Source: Bradyrhizobium sp. 149 (GTDB lineage Bacteria > Pseudomonadota > Alphaproteobacteria > Rhizobiales > Xanthobacteraceae). From it: DNA of 64,000 bases. Both the position numbers and the translations under genes were made by a program. The notes beneath the pieces were generated by a model, which saw only the letters and a program-made list of their open reading frames with translations, had not been told where the DNA came from and did not search any database. Where the stretch lies: assembly GCF_023073915.1 (NCBI RefSeq), contig NZ_JADPKK010000019.1, forward strand, positions 372,001 to 436,000. Direction: 5' to 3'. Shown in pieces: positions 34,816 through 44,079 of the stretch. How positions within the stretch are numbered: the first letter of the stretch is position 1; every line of letters begins with the position of its first letter.

Positions 34816-36663
34816 TCAATTGCATATTTCGGCTTGTCCCACGCCTCCGCTATTGGCTTCGAGACGACATCCCTTGCGAACGGGACGGCAACCGCCGCTT
34901 GACGTACAGAGGATCTGTCCAGCGGCTTGCGGTTTGGCAGGGTCCCTCTCGGCACTCTTCCGATCCTGATCCGCTGTTTGGGGACTTTGCCGCGCGACGG
35001 GTTTCCGCTCTATCTTCTCGCATTCGTTGTCGTCACCGACGTGATAGCCGGCCCGGCAGCTGATCTTCACACATTGATCGCCATCGGCCTTGAAGCCGAA
35101 ATTGCACACGAGCGGGCAGACCCGGCCCGGCTTCGCCTTCAGCGCATCGAGCGCGGCAACGCTGGCGAGTTTCACGTCGAACTGGGTGCCAGCATATTTG
35201 TTGAACAGCGTCAGCGAGCGCTGCGCGGCCGAGCTCCACTCGCTCTCCGCAGACGACGTCAGGCAACCGACGCGACGCAGTTCGCTCTGCAGGGATTTGG
35301 CCAGATCGGCCGCGGACAATGTGGATGCCGGCGCAGGCGAAAGGGCGGCGACCTTCTGATCTGCTTCGGGCATCTGCCGATCGCCTGTCGGCTTTGCGGC
35401 CTGTTCGGCTGATGCCTTCTCTGCAGCCTGCCTGGCAGCCAATTCGGCCTTGGCCTTCTCCGCCGCCTGCTTCTCGGCCTGCGCTTTCGCCGCGGCAGCT
35501 TCGGCCACCTTGCGCTGCTGCTCGGCCGCTTCGGCCTTCATCTGCTCGATCTGCTTTTGCTTCTCCGCCGCGATCCGCGCCTCTTCGGCCGCCTTTGCCG
35601 TCGCAGCCGCCCTGTCCTGCTCGGCCTTCTGTGCGCGTTCCGCGATGAGCTTTGTCTTTTCCTGCTCGGCCGCCCTTGCCCTTTGCTCGGCTGACGCGCG
35701 CGTCTCCTCGGCGCCGATCTTGTTCAACTGGCCCTTGGCGAGATTCGCGTAGAATCCCTCAGGATATTGCGCCAGAAACGCTTCCCAACCGTCCCGCGTG
35801 CCGAGTTGGAGCGCCAGTTCATAGTCCCGCCTGAGTTCAGACTGCGGATTTGCCTGCGGACCGGTTGCTGCCGGCTTGGCAGGAACCAGCGGCACGTCGT
35901 CGCCGCCCAGGGAGCCATACACGAAGGGCTCCTGCTTATTCGCGGTGCTCCTCAGCACATCATCGCGCACGAAGCCGAACGCCTTGCGCAGGTCCAGCCC
36001 GGGCTTTGGGAGATGCTCAACAAGCGCGGTCGCAAATGGGCTGTTGCGGGAATCGCCGTCGGACGCCGTCGAGCCCGCCTTCGCCGCAAACGCGATCATC
36101 GTATTGGGACTGGCCGGCTCGACCTTGGCAAGCCCGCGTCCGATCGCGCGCGAGGCCACCGTGCGCTTCATCGTCTTGGAAAACGGATTATCACGGCAGG
36201 CATCGAGAATGACGAGCCGAAGCTGCCTGGCCGGCTCGATGCTCACGAGCACCCGATCGATCGGCAGCGCCTCGTCGTAGACGTCGGTGTCGGTCTCGAG
36301 GGCGGCATCGATCGGAATCAGATAATTGGTGCCGTCCACCTCGAGGCCATGGCCCGCATAGTAGACGATCGCGACATCGGCATCTCGGGTTCGCGCGCCG
36401 AACTCGCGCAGCGCCTTGCGCATTTCGGGCGCGTTCAGATCCTGCCTGACGTCGACGGTGTCGAAGCCGGCTTTCCTGAACATGCCGCCCATCAGGATGG
36501 CGTCGTTCACGGGATTGCCGAGCTTGGGCGCGCTCTTGTAGGCGGAATTGCCGATCACGAGCGCAACGCGCTTCTCGGCGAGAGCCGGGCCGCAGCCCGC
36601 GACAACAAGAAGAGCAAGAGCCCTAAGCCCGACCGCCAGACTTCGGGGGGCATGCCGGGCCAT
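34816..36663 (-). CDS. Secreted caspase-like (peptidase C14) protein, copy 1
   Basis: 615 residues from ATG 36663, which overlaps the stop of copy 2 by one base (TGATG). Signal peptide to about 29 (ALALLVVAGCGPALA). Caspase p20 domain with catalytic His105 in YYAGHG and Cys156 in ILDACRDNP. Then AFGFVRDDVLRST, GWEAFLAQYPEGFYANLA, a long Ala/Glu/Lys coiled-coil (about 310-425), and a Cys-rich C-terminal module (LQSELRRVGC, then VCPLVCNFGFKADGDQC and CRAGYHVGDDNEC). It ends in ICN. More like copy 3 than copy 2 in the coiled coil. Targets unknown; presumably periplasmic. Confidence 0.9.
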   Translation of the reverse strand: MARHAPRSLAVGLRALALLVVAGCGPALAEKRVALVIGNSAYKSAPKLGNPVNDAILMGGMFRKAGFDTVDVRQDLNAPEMRKALREFGARTRDADVAIVYYAGHGLEVDGTNYLIPIDAALETDTDVYDEALPIDRVLVSIEPARQLRLVILDACRDNPFSKTMKRTVASRAIGRGLAKVEPASPNTMIAFAAKAGSTASDGDSRNSPFATALVEHLPKPGLDLRKAFGFVRDDVLRSTANKQEPFVYGSLGGDDVPLVPAKPAATGPQANPQSELRRDYELALQLGTRDGWEAFLAQYPEGFYANLAKGQLNKIGAEETRASAEQRARAAEQEKTKLIAERAQKAEQDRAAATAKAAEEARIAAEKQKQIEQMKAEAAEQQRKVAEAAAAKAQAEKQAAEKAKAELAARQAAEKASAEQAAKPTGDRQMPEADQKVAALSPAPASTLSAADLAKSLQSELRRVGCLTSSAESEWSSAAQRSLTLFNKYAGTQFDVKLASVAALDALKAKPGRVCPLVCNFGFKADGDQCVKISCRAGYHVGDDNECEKIERKPVARQSPQTADQDRKSAERDPAKPQAAGQILCTSSGGCRPVRKGCRLEANSGGVGQAEICN

Positions 36664-38474
36664 CAGTTGCACACCTCACCAGTGATCTTGGCGCTGCCGT
36701 TTGCATTTGGGACCGGCCCGAGATGACACCCCTTTGCGACCGGCCTGCATCCTGCGTTGTTACAGATCATCTGCCCAGACGCTTGCGACTTCGGCGCTGC
36801 AGACTCGGCATCTTTCCGGTCCTGGTCGCGCCTCCTCGGCTCGTCGCGGGCGGTAGGCGGTGGCTTTCTCTCCGGAACTTTCTCGCACTCATTGTCGTCA
36901 CCGACGTGATAGCCGGCCTTGCAGGTGATCTTCGCGCATTGGTCGCCATCGGCCTTGAAGCCGAAATTGCAAACGAGCGGGCAGACGCGGCCCGGTTTCG
37001 CTTTCAGCGCGTCGAGCGCGTCAACGCTTGCAAGCTTCGCGTCGAGCTGGGTGCCCGCATATTTGTTGAACAGCGTCAGCGAGCGCTGCGTTGCGGCGTT
37101 CCAGTCGCCGTCGGCGGCGGCGGAAAGGCAGCCGACGCGGCGCAATTCGCTCTGCAGGGATTTCGCGAGATCGCCGGGCGCCGGGGAGCTTGGCGGCGGC
37201 GACAGCGCGGCGACCTTCCTGCTTTCGGCATCAGCCGCCTTCTTGTCCGCCGCCTGCTTCGCTGCGGCCTCAATCGCCGCCTTCTCGAGCGCCTGCTTCT
37301 CGGCGAGCGACTTGGCCGCGGCAGCTTCCGCCGCCTTGCGATCTCGTTCGGCCGCCTCCGCTTTGGCCTGCTCGACCAGCTTGGCCTTCTCGGCCGCGAT
37401 CCTCGCCTCTTCAGCGGCTTTCGCAGCGGTGGCAGCTTTCTCCTGCTCGGCCTTCTGGGCTCGTTCGGTCGCGAGCCTCGCCTTCTCCTGTTCGGCCAGA
37501 CGCGCCTTCTCGGTCGCCACCGTGCGATCCTCCTCGGCGGCGATCTTCTTCAACTGCACACGAGCGAGGTTGGCGTAAAAGCCGTCCGGGTACGTCTGGA
37601 GGAATGCTTCCCAAGCTTCGCGCAGGCCGGCCTGAAGGGCAAGCTCGTAGTCTTTGCGCACACTCTCCTGCGGATTTGCCTGCGGTCCGGCTGCAGCGAC
37701 CGGCCTCACCGGCACCAGCGACACATCGCTCCCGCCCAGGGACCCATAGACATACGGCTCCTGCTTGTTGCCGGTCTTCTTCAAGACGTCGTCACGGACA
37801 AACCCGAACGCCTTGCGCAGGTCGAGCCCGGGCTTCGGCAGATGATCGGTCAGCGCGACCGCGAACGGGCTGTTCCGGGAATCCCCGTCGGACGCTGTCG
37901 ACCCCGCCTTGGCCGCAAACGCGATCATCGTGTTCGGACTGGTCGGTTCGACCTTGGCAAGCCCGCCACCAATCGCGCGCGAGGCCAGGGTGCGCTTCAT
38001 CGTCTTGGCGAAGGGGTTGTCGCGGCACGCATCGAGAATGACGAGCCGAAGCTGCTTGGCCGGCTCGACAGCGTACAGCGCGCGGTCGAGCGCGATCGTC
38101 TCGTCAAGGACGTCGCCGTCGGTTTCCAGCATGGCATCGGTCGGAACGAGGTAGTTGCTGCCATCCAGCTCGATGCCATGACCCGCATAGTAGATCACCG
38201 CCATGTCGGCATCGCGCGTCCTGGCCGCGAACTCGCGTAGCGATCGCCGCATTTCGCTGGCATTGAGGTCAAGCCTGATCTCGACCGTATCGAAACCCGC
38301 ATTCCTGAACATGCCGCCGACCAGCCCCGCGTCGTTCACCGGGTTCGCGAGCCGCGGCGCGTTCTTGTAGGCGGAATTGCCGATGACGAGCGCAACGCGC
38401 TTGTCGGCGAGGGCAGAGCCGCAGCTCAGCCAAAGACCGAATATCAACAGTGAAAGAGATCGCAAGACGATCAT
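36663..38474 (-). CDS. Secreted caspase-like (peptidase C14) protein, copy 2
   Basis: 603 residues. Signal peptide MIVLRSLSLLIFGLWLSCGSALA, catalytic His99 in YYAGHGIELDG and Cys150 in VILDACRDNPF. The same layout as its neighbours: caspase domain, GLREAWEAFLQTYPDGFYANLA, coiled coil (rich in KARLAEQEKARLATERAQKA), then LQSELRRVGC and the six-Cys module. The coiled coil is diverged from those of copies 1 and 3. Its start lies 38 bases after copy 3 and its stop overlaps copy 1, so the three form one operon. Ends EVCN. Confidence 0.9.
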   Translation of the reverse strand: MIVLRSLSLLIFGLWLSCGSALADKRVALVIGNSAYKNAPRLANPVNDAGLVGGMFRNAGFDTVEIRLDLNASEMRRSLREFAARTRDADMAVIYYAGHGIELDGSNYLVPTDAMLETDGDVLDETIALDRALYAVEPAKQLRLVILDACRDNPFAKTMKRTLASRAIGGGLAKVEPTSPNTMIAFAAKAGSTASDGDSRNSPFAVALTDHLPKPGLDLRKAFGFVRDDVLKKTGNKQEPYVYGSLGGSDVSLVPVRPVAAAGPQANPQESVRKDYELALQAGLREAWEAFLQTYPDGFYANLARVQLKKIAAEEDRTVATEKARLAEQEKARLATERAQKAEQEKAATAAKAAEEARIAAEKAKLVEQAKAEAAERDRKAAEAAAAKSLAEKQALEKAAIEAAAKQAADKKAADAESRKVAALSPPPSSPAPGDLAKSLQSELRRVGCLSAAADGDWNAATQRSLTLFNKYAGTQLDAKLASVDALDALKAKPGRVCPLVCNFGFKADGDQCAKITCKAGYHVGDDNECEKVPERKPPPTARDEPRRRDQDRKDAESAAPKSQASGQMICNNAGCRPVAKGCHLGPVPNANGSAKITGEVCN

Positions 38475-38512
38475 GAAAGCCGAGCCTTATACGGGCGATT
38501 GACAACTACACC

Positions 38513-40372
38513 CTAGTTACACACCTCGAAGTTGCCGCCTGTGGCTGTATTCGAACTAACCCTGCCGGGGATCGTCCCGCTGACAAGCCGACATCCCTTT
38601 TGCACCGGGCGACAGCCCGTCGAACTGCAAATAATCTGCCCGCTCGCCTCGGGCCTGGGCGGCGAAGATTCGCCTGCCTTCCGCTCTGCATCGCGTCTTG
38701 AGGAGTTCTCGCGCGTCGCCACCGGCTTCTTCTCCGGCACCTTTTCGCACTCGTTGTCGTCACCGACACGATAGCCGGCCCGGCAGCTGATCTTCGCGCA
38801 TTGGTCGCCATCGGCCTTGAAGCCGAAATTGCACACCAGCGGGCAGACCCGTCCGGGCTTCGCTTTCAGTGCATCGAGCGCGTCGACACTGGCAAGCTTC
38901 GCGTCGAATTGGGTGCCGGCATATTTGTTGAAAAGCATCAGTGAGCGCTGAGAGGTGGCGCTCCAGTCGCCGTCGACAGCGGTGGACAGGCAGCCGACAC
39001 GGCGCAATTCACCCTGCACCGATTTTGTCAGATCAGCCGCCGACAATGTGGATGCCGGCGCCGGCGAAAGGGCTGCAACTTTTTGCTCGGCCTCTGGCAT
39101 CTGCCGATCGGGCGCCGGCTTTGCGGCCTGCACGGCTGACGCCCTCTCCGCGGCCTGTCGGGCGGCAAGCTCGGCCTTGGCCTTCTCCGCCGCCTGCTTC
39201 TCGGCCTGTGCTTTCGCCGCGGCCGCCTCGGCCACCTTGCGCTGCTGCTCGGCCGCTTCAGCCTTCACTTGCTCGATCTGCTTTTGCTTCTCCGCCGCGA
39301 TCCGCGCCTCTTCGGCGGCCTTGGCCGCTGCTGCCGCCTTGTCTTGCTCGGCCTTCTGGGCGCGTTCGGCAATGAGCCTTGCCTTCTGCTGCTCGGCCGC
39401 ATTCGCTTTTTGTTCGGCCGACGCGCGCGTCTCCTCGGCGGCGATCTTGTTCATCTGGCCCTTGGCCAGATTGGCATAGAAGCCTTCGGGATATTGCGCC
39501 AGGAAGGCTTCCCAACCATCGCGCGTGGCAAGCTGCAGCGCGAGCTCGTAATCCCGGCGAATGGCATCCTGCGGGTTGGCCTGCGGCCCGGTCGCCGCTG
39601 GTTTGACCGCGACCAATGGCACGTCGTCGCCGCCGAGCGAGCCGTACACATAGGGCTCCTGCTTGTAGCCGGTGCTCTTGAGCACGTCGTCGCGCACGAA
39701 GCCGAATGCCTTGCGCAGGTCGAGGCCCGGCTTCGGCAGGTGCTCGACCAAAGCGACGGCGAACGGGCTGTTGCGGGAATCACCGTCAGATGCGGTTGAA
39801 CCGGCCTTTGCCGCGAACGCAATCATGGTGTTGGGGCTGGTCGGCTCGACCTTGGCGAGCCCGCGTCCGACCGCGCGCGACGCCAGCGTGCGTTTCATGG
39901 TCTTGGAAAACGGATTGTCGCGGCACGCGTCCAGAATGATCAGGCGCAGCTGCTTGGCCGGCTCCACCGCGAACAGCGCGCGCTCGACCGGGATGGTCTC
40001 GTCGAGCACGTCGCCATCGGTCTCGAGCGTCGCGTCAGTCGGAATGAGATAGTTGGTGCCTTCCAACTCGATGCCATGGCCCGCGTAGTAAATGACCGCC
40101 ATGTCGGCATCGCGGCTCCTGCCGGCAAACTCACGCAACGTGCGCCGCATCTCGCTGGCACTGAGATCCAGCCTGACGTCGACGGAATCAAAGCCCGCCT
40201 TCTTGAACATGCCGCCGACCAGAGTGGCATCATTGACGGGATTGCCGAGCTTGGGCGCACTCTTGTAGGCGGAATTGCCGATGACAAGCGCAACCCGCCG
40301 GTCCGCATGTGCCGGTCCGCAGGCAAGGCCCATCGCCAATATCAACAAACCAAATAAACGAAACGGAATCAC
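38513..40372 (-). CDS. Secreted caspase-like (peptidase C14) protein, copy 3
   Basis: 619 residues, first gene of the operon. Signal peptide MIPFRLFGLLILAMGLACGPAHA, His99 in YYAGHGIELEG, Cys150 in IILDACRDNPF. Then DGWEAFLAQYPEGFYANLA, a coiled coil almost identical over long stretches to that of copy 1 (AEQQRKVAEAAAAKAQAEKQ, ending near QAAKPAPDRQMPEAEQKVAAL), the GELRRVGC block and the six-Cys module. It ends FEVCN. Orthocaspase-like proteases of this type occur widely in rhizobia but their substrates are unknown. A CRP-type palindrome lies 67 bases upstream. Confidence 0.9.
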   Translation of the reverse strand: MIPFRLFGLLILAMGLACGPAHADRRVALVIGNSAYKSAPKLGNPVNDATLVGGMFKKAGFDSVDVRLDLSASEMRRTLREFAGRSRDADMAVIYYAGHGIELEGTNYLIPTDATLETDGDVLDETIPVERALFAVEPAKQLRLIILDACRDNPFSKTMKRTLASRAVGRGLAKVEPTSPNTMIAFAAKAGSTASDGDSRNSPFAVALVEHLPKPGLDLRKAFGFVRDDVLKSTGYKQEPYVYGSLGGDDVPLVAVKPAATGPQANPQDAIRRDYELALQLATRDGWEAFLAQYPEGFYANLAKGQMNKIAAEETRASAEQKANAAEQQKARLIAERAQKAEQDKAAAAAKAAEEARIAAEKQKQIEQVKAEAAEQQRKVAEAAAAKAQAEKQAAEKAKAELAARQAAERASAVQAAKPAPDRQMPEAEQKVAALSPAPASTLSAADLTKSVQGELRRVGCLSTAVDGDWSATSQRSLMLFNKYAGTQFDAKLASVDALDALKAKPGRVCPLVCNFGFKADGDQCAKISCRAGYRVGDDNECEKVPEKKPVATRENSSRRDAERKAGESSPPRPEASGQIICSSTGCRPVQKGCRLVSGTIPGRVSSNTATGGNFEVCN

Positions 40373-40438
40373 TTGCGTCCCCCCGGATGCAATTCCCTGA
40401 GACTATTCGGGAGCGTCGCCGATTGCCAATTGTTCCTA

Positions 40439-40454
40439 TGTGATCTCTATCACA
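40439..40454. promoter_or_regulatory. Perfect CRP-type palindrome TGTGA-N6-TCACA
   Basis: TGTGATCTCTATCACA has the exact consensus half sites TGTGA and TCACA with a 6-base centre; the symmetry in fact extends to 6-base arms. It lies 67 bases before the start of the first caspase gene, in the gap between that gene and the end of the acyl-CoA synthetase gene, so it most likely controls the caspase operon. Binding by a Crp-family protein is inferred from consensus only. Confidence 0.6.
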
Positions 40455-40538
40455 CAAGGAGCTCTATCGAGGGCATGGATAGTGCGGCCAAGCGTCGCCC
40501 TGCTTTCGAGCTGACGCCGAAGCCGCCTGTTGGGTCCG

Positions 40539-42446
40539 TTACAGTTGCACCACCTCGTGGCGCATCACGAACGGTGCAAGCAATGCGTGCACCTCGTTCG
40601 CGACCGCCTCGCGTTGGTCCGGCGGCAGGCCCGCCAGCGTCACGGTGGCGATCGAACCGTGGCTGCCGTGAGCGCCGACCCTGACCTTGCAGTCGATGCC
40701 GCGCTCGGCGAGCGGTGTCAGCACCTTCGTGAACACGCGCTGGGCTGCGTCCCAGCGCAGCTGCGGCTTGAACACCTTGCCAACGCCTGTCACCGGCATC
40801 GGATCTATCGGGATGACCTGCACCGGGACGGCGGCGCGCTCGGGCGTACGCTCGCGCACCCATGTCTCCAACTCACCCGGCTCGATAGTCGCGCCCGGCT
40901 TCAGCTGCACGTAACCTACCGGCAGCTCGCCGGCATAGGCGTCGGGCTGGCCAACCACCGCGGCAAAGCCCACCGCAGGATGGCGGAACATGATCTCCTC
41001 GATCGGCGCCGGATCGATGTTGTGGCCACCGCGGATCACGAGATCCTTTGCGCGCCCGGTGATCCAGAGATAGCCGTCGGCATCGAGCCGGCCGAGATCG
41101 CCGGAATTGACCCAGACCTCATCGACGAAGGCGCCCTTGTTGTGCTCGTCGTTGAGATAGCCGCCGAACACGCCGGGCCCGGCCATGATGACGACGCCGA
41201 TCTCGTCCGGCGCGCAGTCGCGGATCAGGCGGCCGTCGGCATCGAGTTGCACGATGCGGACTCGCGCGTAAGGCATGGGAAGGCCGACCGAACCGAGCCG
41301 GATCGGCCGTGACGGATAGGCCAGCGTGTGCACGCTTGAGGTCTCGGTCATGCCGTAGACCTCGACGACCGGCAGCTTGAGCTTGTCCTGGATCGCAGAC
41401 CCCACCGCGACCGGGATCGCCGAGCCGCCACCGGCTGCATATTTCAGGCTGGAGATGTCGGCATTGCCGGGCGGCACCGCGAGCGCCGCGGCGAGCACCG
41501 TCGGCACGCTCGACAGCGCCTCCGGCTTGAAGCGCTCGACCAATGGCCAGATGTTCTTCACCGCATTCGGATTGCGCCATCCGCTCGGCGATAGCACGAC
41601 CAGCGAACCGCCGGCCGACAGCGTCGTCAGCACCTGCGTCAGCGAGCCCCCGACGTGAAACAGCGGCATGCCGAACAGCATGTTGGCGCCCGGCTTCGAC
41701 TTCAGCAGCAGATTGAGCGCCCAGGCCTGATAGACTTGGTTGGCATGCGTGTGCCGCACCAGCTTTGGCGTGCCGGTGGTACCTCCGGTGTGGAAATAGG
41801 CCGCGATGTCGCTGCCGAGAATCTTGCGCCCGCTGATAAGCTGGTCGGCCGGCTGCTGCTTGATCAGATCGCTGAAGGCAAAGATTCCCTGCGCCGGATC
41901 GCCGCCGCCGAACACCTGCACGATCGGCTTGAGGTGCTTGAGTTGCGGGCGGATCTGCTCGACCTTCTGCCAGATGTCAGTGCCGGGCATCGGCCCAAGC
42001 GCCACCAGGACTTTTGTGTTCGCGGCTTCCAGAATCTCCACGATCTGGTGTGACTCGAGCAGCGGGTTGACCGGATTGGCAATGCCGGCGGCCTCCGCGC
42101 CGAACAGTGTGACGAAGGCGTCGGGCACCAGCGGCAGCATGAAGCTGACGACGTCGCCCTTCTCGACGCCAAGCGCGTGAAACATGTTGGCGGCCTGCGT
42201 AACGCGCGCGACGAAGTCGCGGTAGGTGACCACCACCGGCGTGTCGGCTGGATCGGCGTTTTGCAGGAACTGGATCGCCGCCCCGTCGGGATTGCTGATC
42301 GCACCCAGCCTGATCGCATCGTAAGTGCTCTCGGCCGCGACGCGATCGGCGTAAGGGACCTGCTCGAAGGCTCGAACCTCTGCGTCCGTTGCCAGGTCCG
42401 GATAATCGCTGCCGATGAGCCGATCGAGCGCGTGGATGCCCGCCAT
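40539..42446 (-). CDS. Acyl-CoA synthetase (AMP-forming)
   Basis: 635 residues from ATG 42446 (GGGAGGA upstream); the frame opens further to 42572 but that part does not look coding. P-loop FHTGGTTGTPKLVRHTH, VYGMTETSS, YLWITGRAKDLVIRGGHNI and the catalytic Lys in VTGVGKVFKPQ are all present, so the enzyme should be active. It activates a carboxylic acid with ATP and CoA; the substrate class is not clear but the sequence looks like FadD/acyl-CoA ligase for medium or long chains. It is transcribed toward the caspase operon. Confidence 0.92.
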   Translation of the reverse strand: MAGIHALDRLIGSDYPDLATDAEVRAFEQVPYADRVAAESTYDAIRLGAISNPDGAAIQFLQNADPADTPVVVTYRDFVARVTQAANMFHALGVEKGDVVSFMLPLVPDAFVTLFGAEAAGIANPVNPLLESHQIVEILEAANTKVLVALGPMPGTDIWQKVEQIRPQLKHLKPIVQVFGGGDPAQGIFAFSDLIKQQPADQLISGRKILGSDIAAYFHTGGTTGTPKLVRHTHANQVYQAWALNLLLKSKPGANMLFGMPLFHVGGSLTQVLTTLSAGGSLVVLSPSGWRNPNAVKNIWPLVERFKPEALSSVPTVLAAALAVPPGNADISSLKYAAGGGSAIPVAVGSAIQDKLKLPVVEVYGMTETSSVHTLAYPSRPIRLGSVGLPMPYARVRIVQLDADGRLIRDCAPDEIGVVIMAGPGVFGGYLNDEHNKGAFVDEVWVNSGDLGRLDADGYLWITGRAKDLVIRGGHNIDPAPIEEIMFRHPAVGFAAVVGQPDAYAGELPVGYVQLKPGATIEPGELETWVRERTPERAAVPVQVIPIDPMPVTGVGKVFKPQLRWDAAQRVFTKVLTPLAERGIDCKVRVGAHGSHGSIATVTLAGLPPDQREAVANEVHALLAPFVMRHEVVQL

Positions 42447-42706
42447 GGAATTCCGTCCTCCCTCAGATGCATGTCCCCGCGCCCTGTCTTTTGACTTTTT
42501 GGGTTGGCGGCGCCTCGACCGATCGCCGGCCGAGCAGGGGGCAGAATGATGGATGATTTGGCGTTCGTCCATGACCTAACATCGGCGACAATCGGGCTCT
42601 GGTTAGAGGCTTTTGAACCTGCGCGCCCGATCCGGGGACCAAGAACTGGCATCGGACTCATATGCCAGCGCCCTTCCAGCGCCCTGCCGCAAGACTTGAG
42701 GTGATC

Positions 42707-43819
42707 ATGACTAGGCCCCCGCGGGATTGCGCCACCCGGCTGCTCGTCGCGCTCACCATGACAACGGGGATCTTGACAGCGGGGATCATGATATCGGCGT
42801 TCGCCCTGCCCGGCACGGCACATGCCGAGGACGGCCAGATCGACAAGATGCGCGCCAAGATCTCGGCCTTCATCAGCGACAAGATGGAGAAGCTCGGCGG
42901 ATCGCGGATTGTCTACAAGGTGGACACCGATGGCCTGCGCGAGAGCGTCGTCACGGATTTGCGCGACAACGTCTACAAGACTCTGCGCGAGGGCAAGATC
43001 GCCTTCTCCGGCCTTGCGATCCGCGACGGCGGCGTCGAGTTGAAGATCGCCGACGTCAAGGGCCGCGAGCAACTCGCGCGCAAGCTCGCGTCAGCCGCGG
43101 AGGGATTGCCGTCGCATGCACTTGCCATGACCGACGGCGGCGAGGGAATGGTCAGGCTCGCGCCGACCGATGCAGCATCCTCGGCGCGGCTGCACGAATT
43201 CGTCGAAGATGCCATCGCCATGATCGAGCTGCGTCTGAAGGAGGCCGGCATCCAGCTCGCCAGCGTCCAGCCCGATGGGACCGACCGCATCCGCATCTTC
43301 CTGCCCGGTGTGATGGAGCCCGAGCGCGTCACTGCGGTCTTCGCCCGAAGGGTCAAGGTCGGCTTCCGCCTGATCGACCTCTCTATGCCGCCGGAGCAGG
43401 CGCAATCCGGCACGCCGCCGGCAGGCACGGAAGTCCTGCCCGGCTTCAAGGACAAGAGCCCTTATCTGGTCGCCAAGGACAGCGCGCTCGACGGTGACGA
43501 TATCAGCTACTCGGGCCCGGGGTTTGCCAGCGGCACGAAAGAGCCGATCGCCTCGTTCCGCTTCAATGGCCGCGGCACGCGGCGCTTTGCCCACATTACC
43601 GAAGAGAACATCGGAAAGCCGTTCGCCATCGTGCTCGATGGCAAGGTGGTCTCCGCCCCCGTGATCCGCGAGCCCATCACCGGCGGCTCGGGCCAGATCT
43701 CCGGCAATTTCACCTTGGAGGAGGCGAACAGCGTCGCCATGCTGCTGCGCGCCGGTTCGCTGCCGGGGCACCTCGGCCTGGTCGAGCAGCAGGTCGTGCC
43801 GCCCGCCGCCAAGCCCTAA
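42707..43819 (+). CDS. Secreted SecD P1-domain-like protein lacking the membrane channel region
   Basis: 370 residues from ATG 42707 (GAGGTG upstream); signal peptide to about 45, ending GTAHA. The remainder resembles the periplasmic head of SecD: RIRIFLPGVMEPERV, RRVKVGFRLIDLS, then FRFNGRGTRRFAHITEENIGK, PFAIVLDGKVVSAPVI and GGSGQISGNFTLEEANSVAMLLRAGSLP, nearly the SecD GQISG...A..LA..LR.GALP segment. The C-terminal six-helix membrane part of SecD is missing; the gene ends soon after LP. It is either a truncated SecD or a free-standing periplasmic relative. No secF is nearby. Confidence 0.78.
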   Translation: MTRPPRDCATRLLVALTMTTGILTAGIMISAFALPGTAHAEDGQIDKMRAKISAFISDKMEKLGGSRIVYKVDTDGLRESVVTDLRDNVYKTLREGKIAFSGLAIRDGGVELKIADVKGREQLARKLASAAEGLPSHALAMTDGGEGMVRLAPTDAASSARLHEFVEDAIAMIELRLKEAGIQLASVQPDGTDRIRIFLPGVMEPERVTAVFARRVKVGFRLIDLSMPPEQAQSGTPPAGTEVLPGFKDKSPYLVAKDSALDGDDISYSGPGFASGTKEPIASFRFNGRGTRRFAHITEENIGKPFAIVLDGKVVSAPVIREPITGGSGQISGNFTLEEANSVAMLLRAGSLPGHLGLVEQQVVPPAAKP

Positions 43820-44079
43820 GGCGGAGATCGCTCCACGCCCCGCCGTTTTTGGGCGCCGGGGTCCACCATGCCGAGGCTCGTACCCGGTGGCGCCGATCAC
43901 GGGCGCGCCACGGCCATACGCACAGCCAAACAGGCAATTGCCGAAACGCCCGATCAGGCTAAAATTTGCCTCTTGCAGCACGGCGGCCGAAAGCGTCATT
44001 CCAGCGGTCGTCGTTCGATTTCGGCTATAGGTGTCGAGAATACCGACTAGGACTGAAGGCCTCACGCGGGGATAGTACC

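Noticed and set aside
34816..40372. Caspase-based antiphage system (CBASS, gasdermin or type III CRISPR-linked)
   Set aside because: All three caspases have signal peptides and there is no cyclase, gasdermin, TPR-CHAT or CRISPR gene nearby.
43091..44065. 324-codon minus-strand frame over the SecD-like gene
   Set aside because: Shadow of the plus-strand gene with no domain; the plus strand has a signal peptide and SecD motifs.
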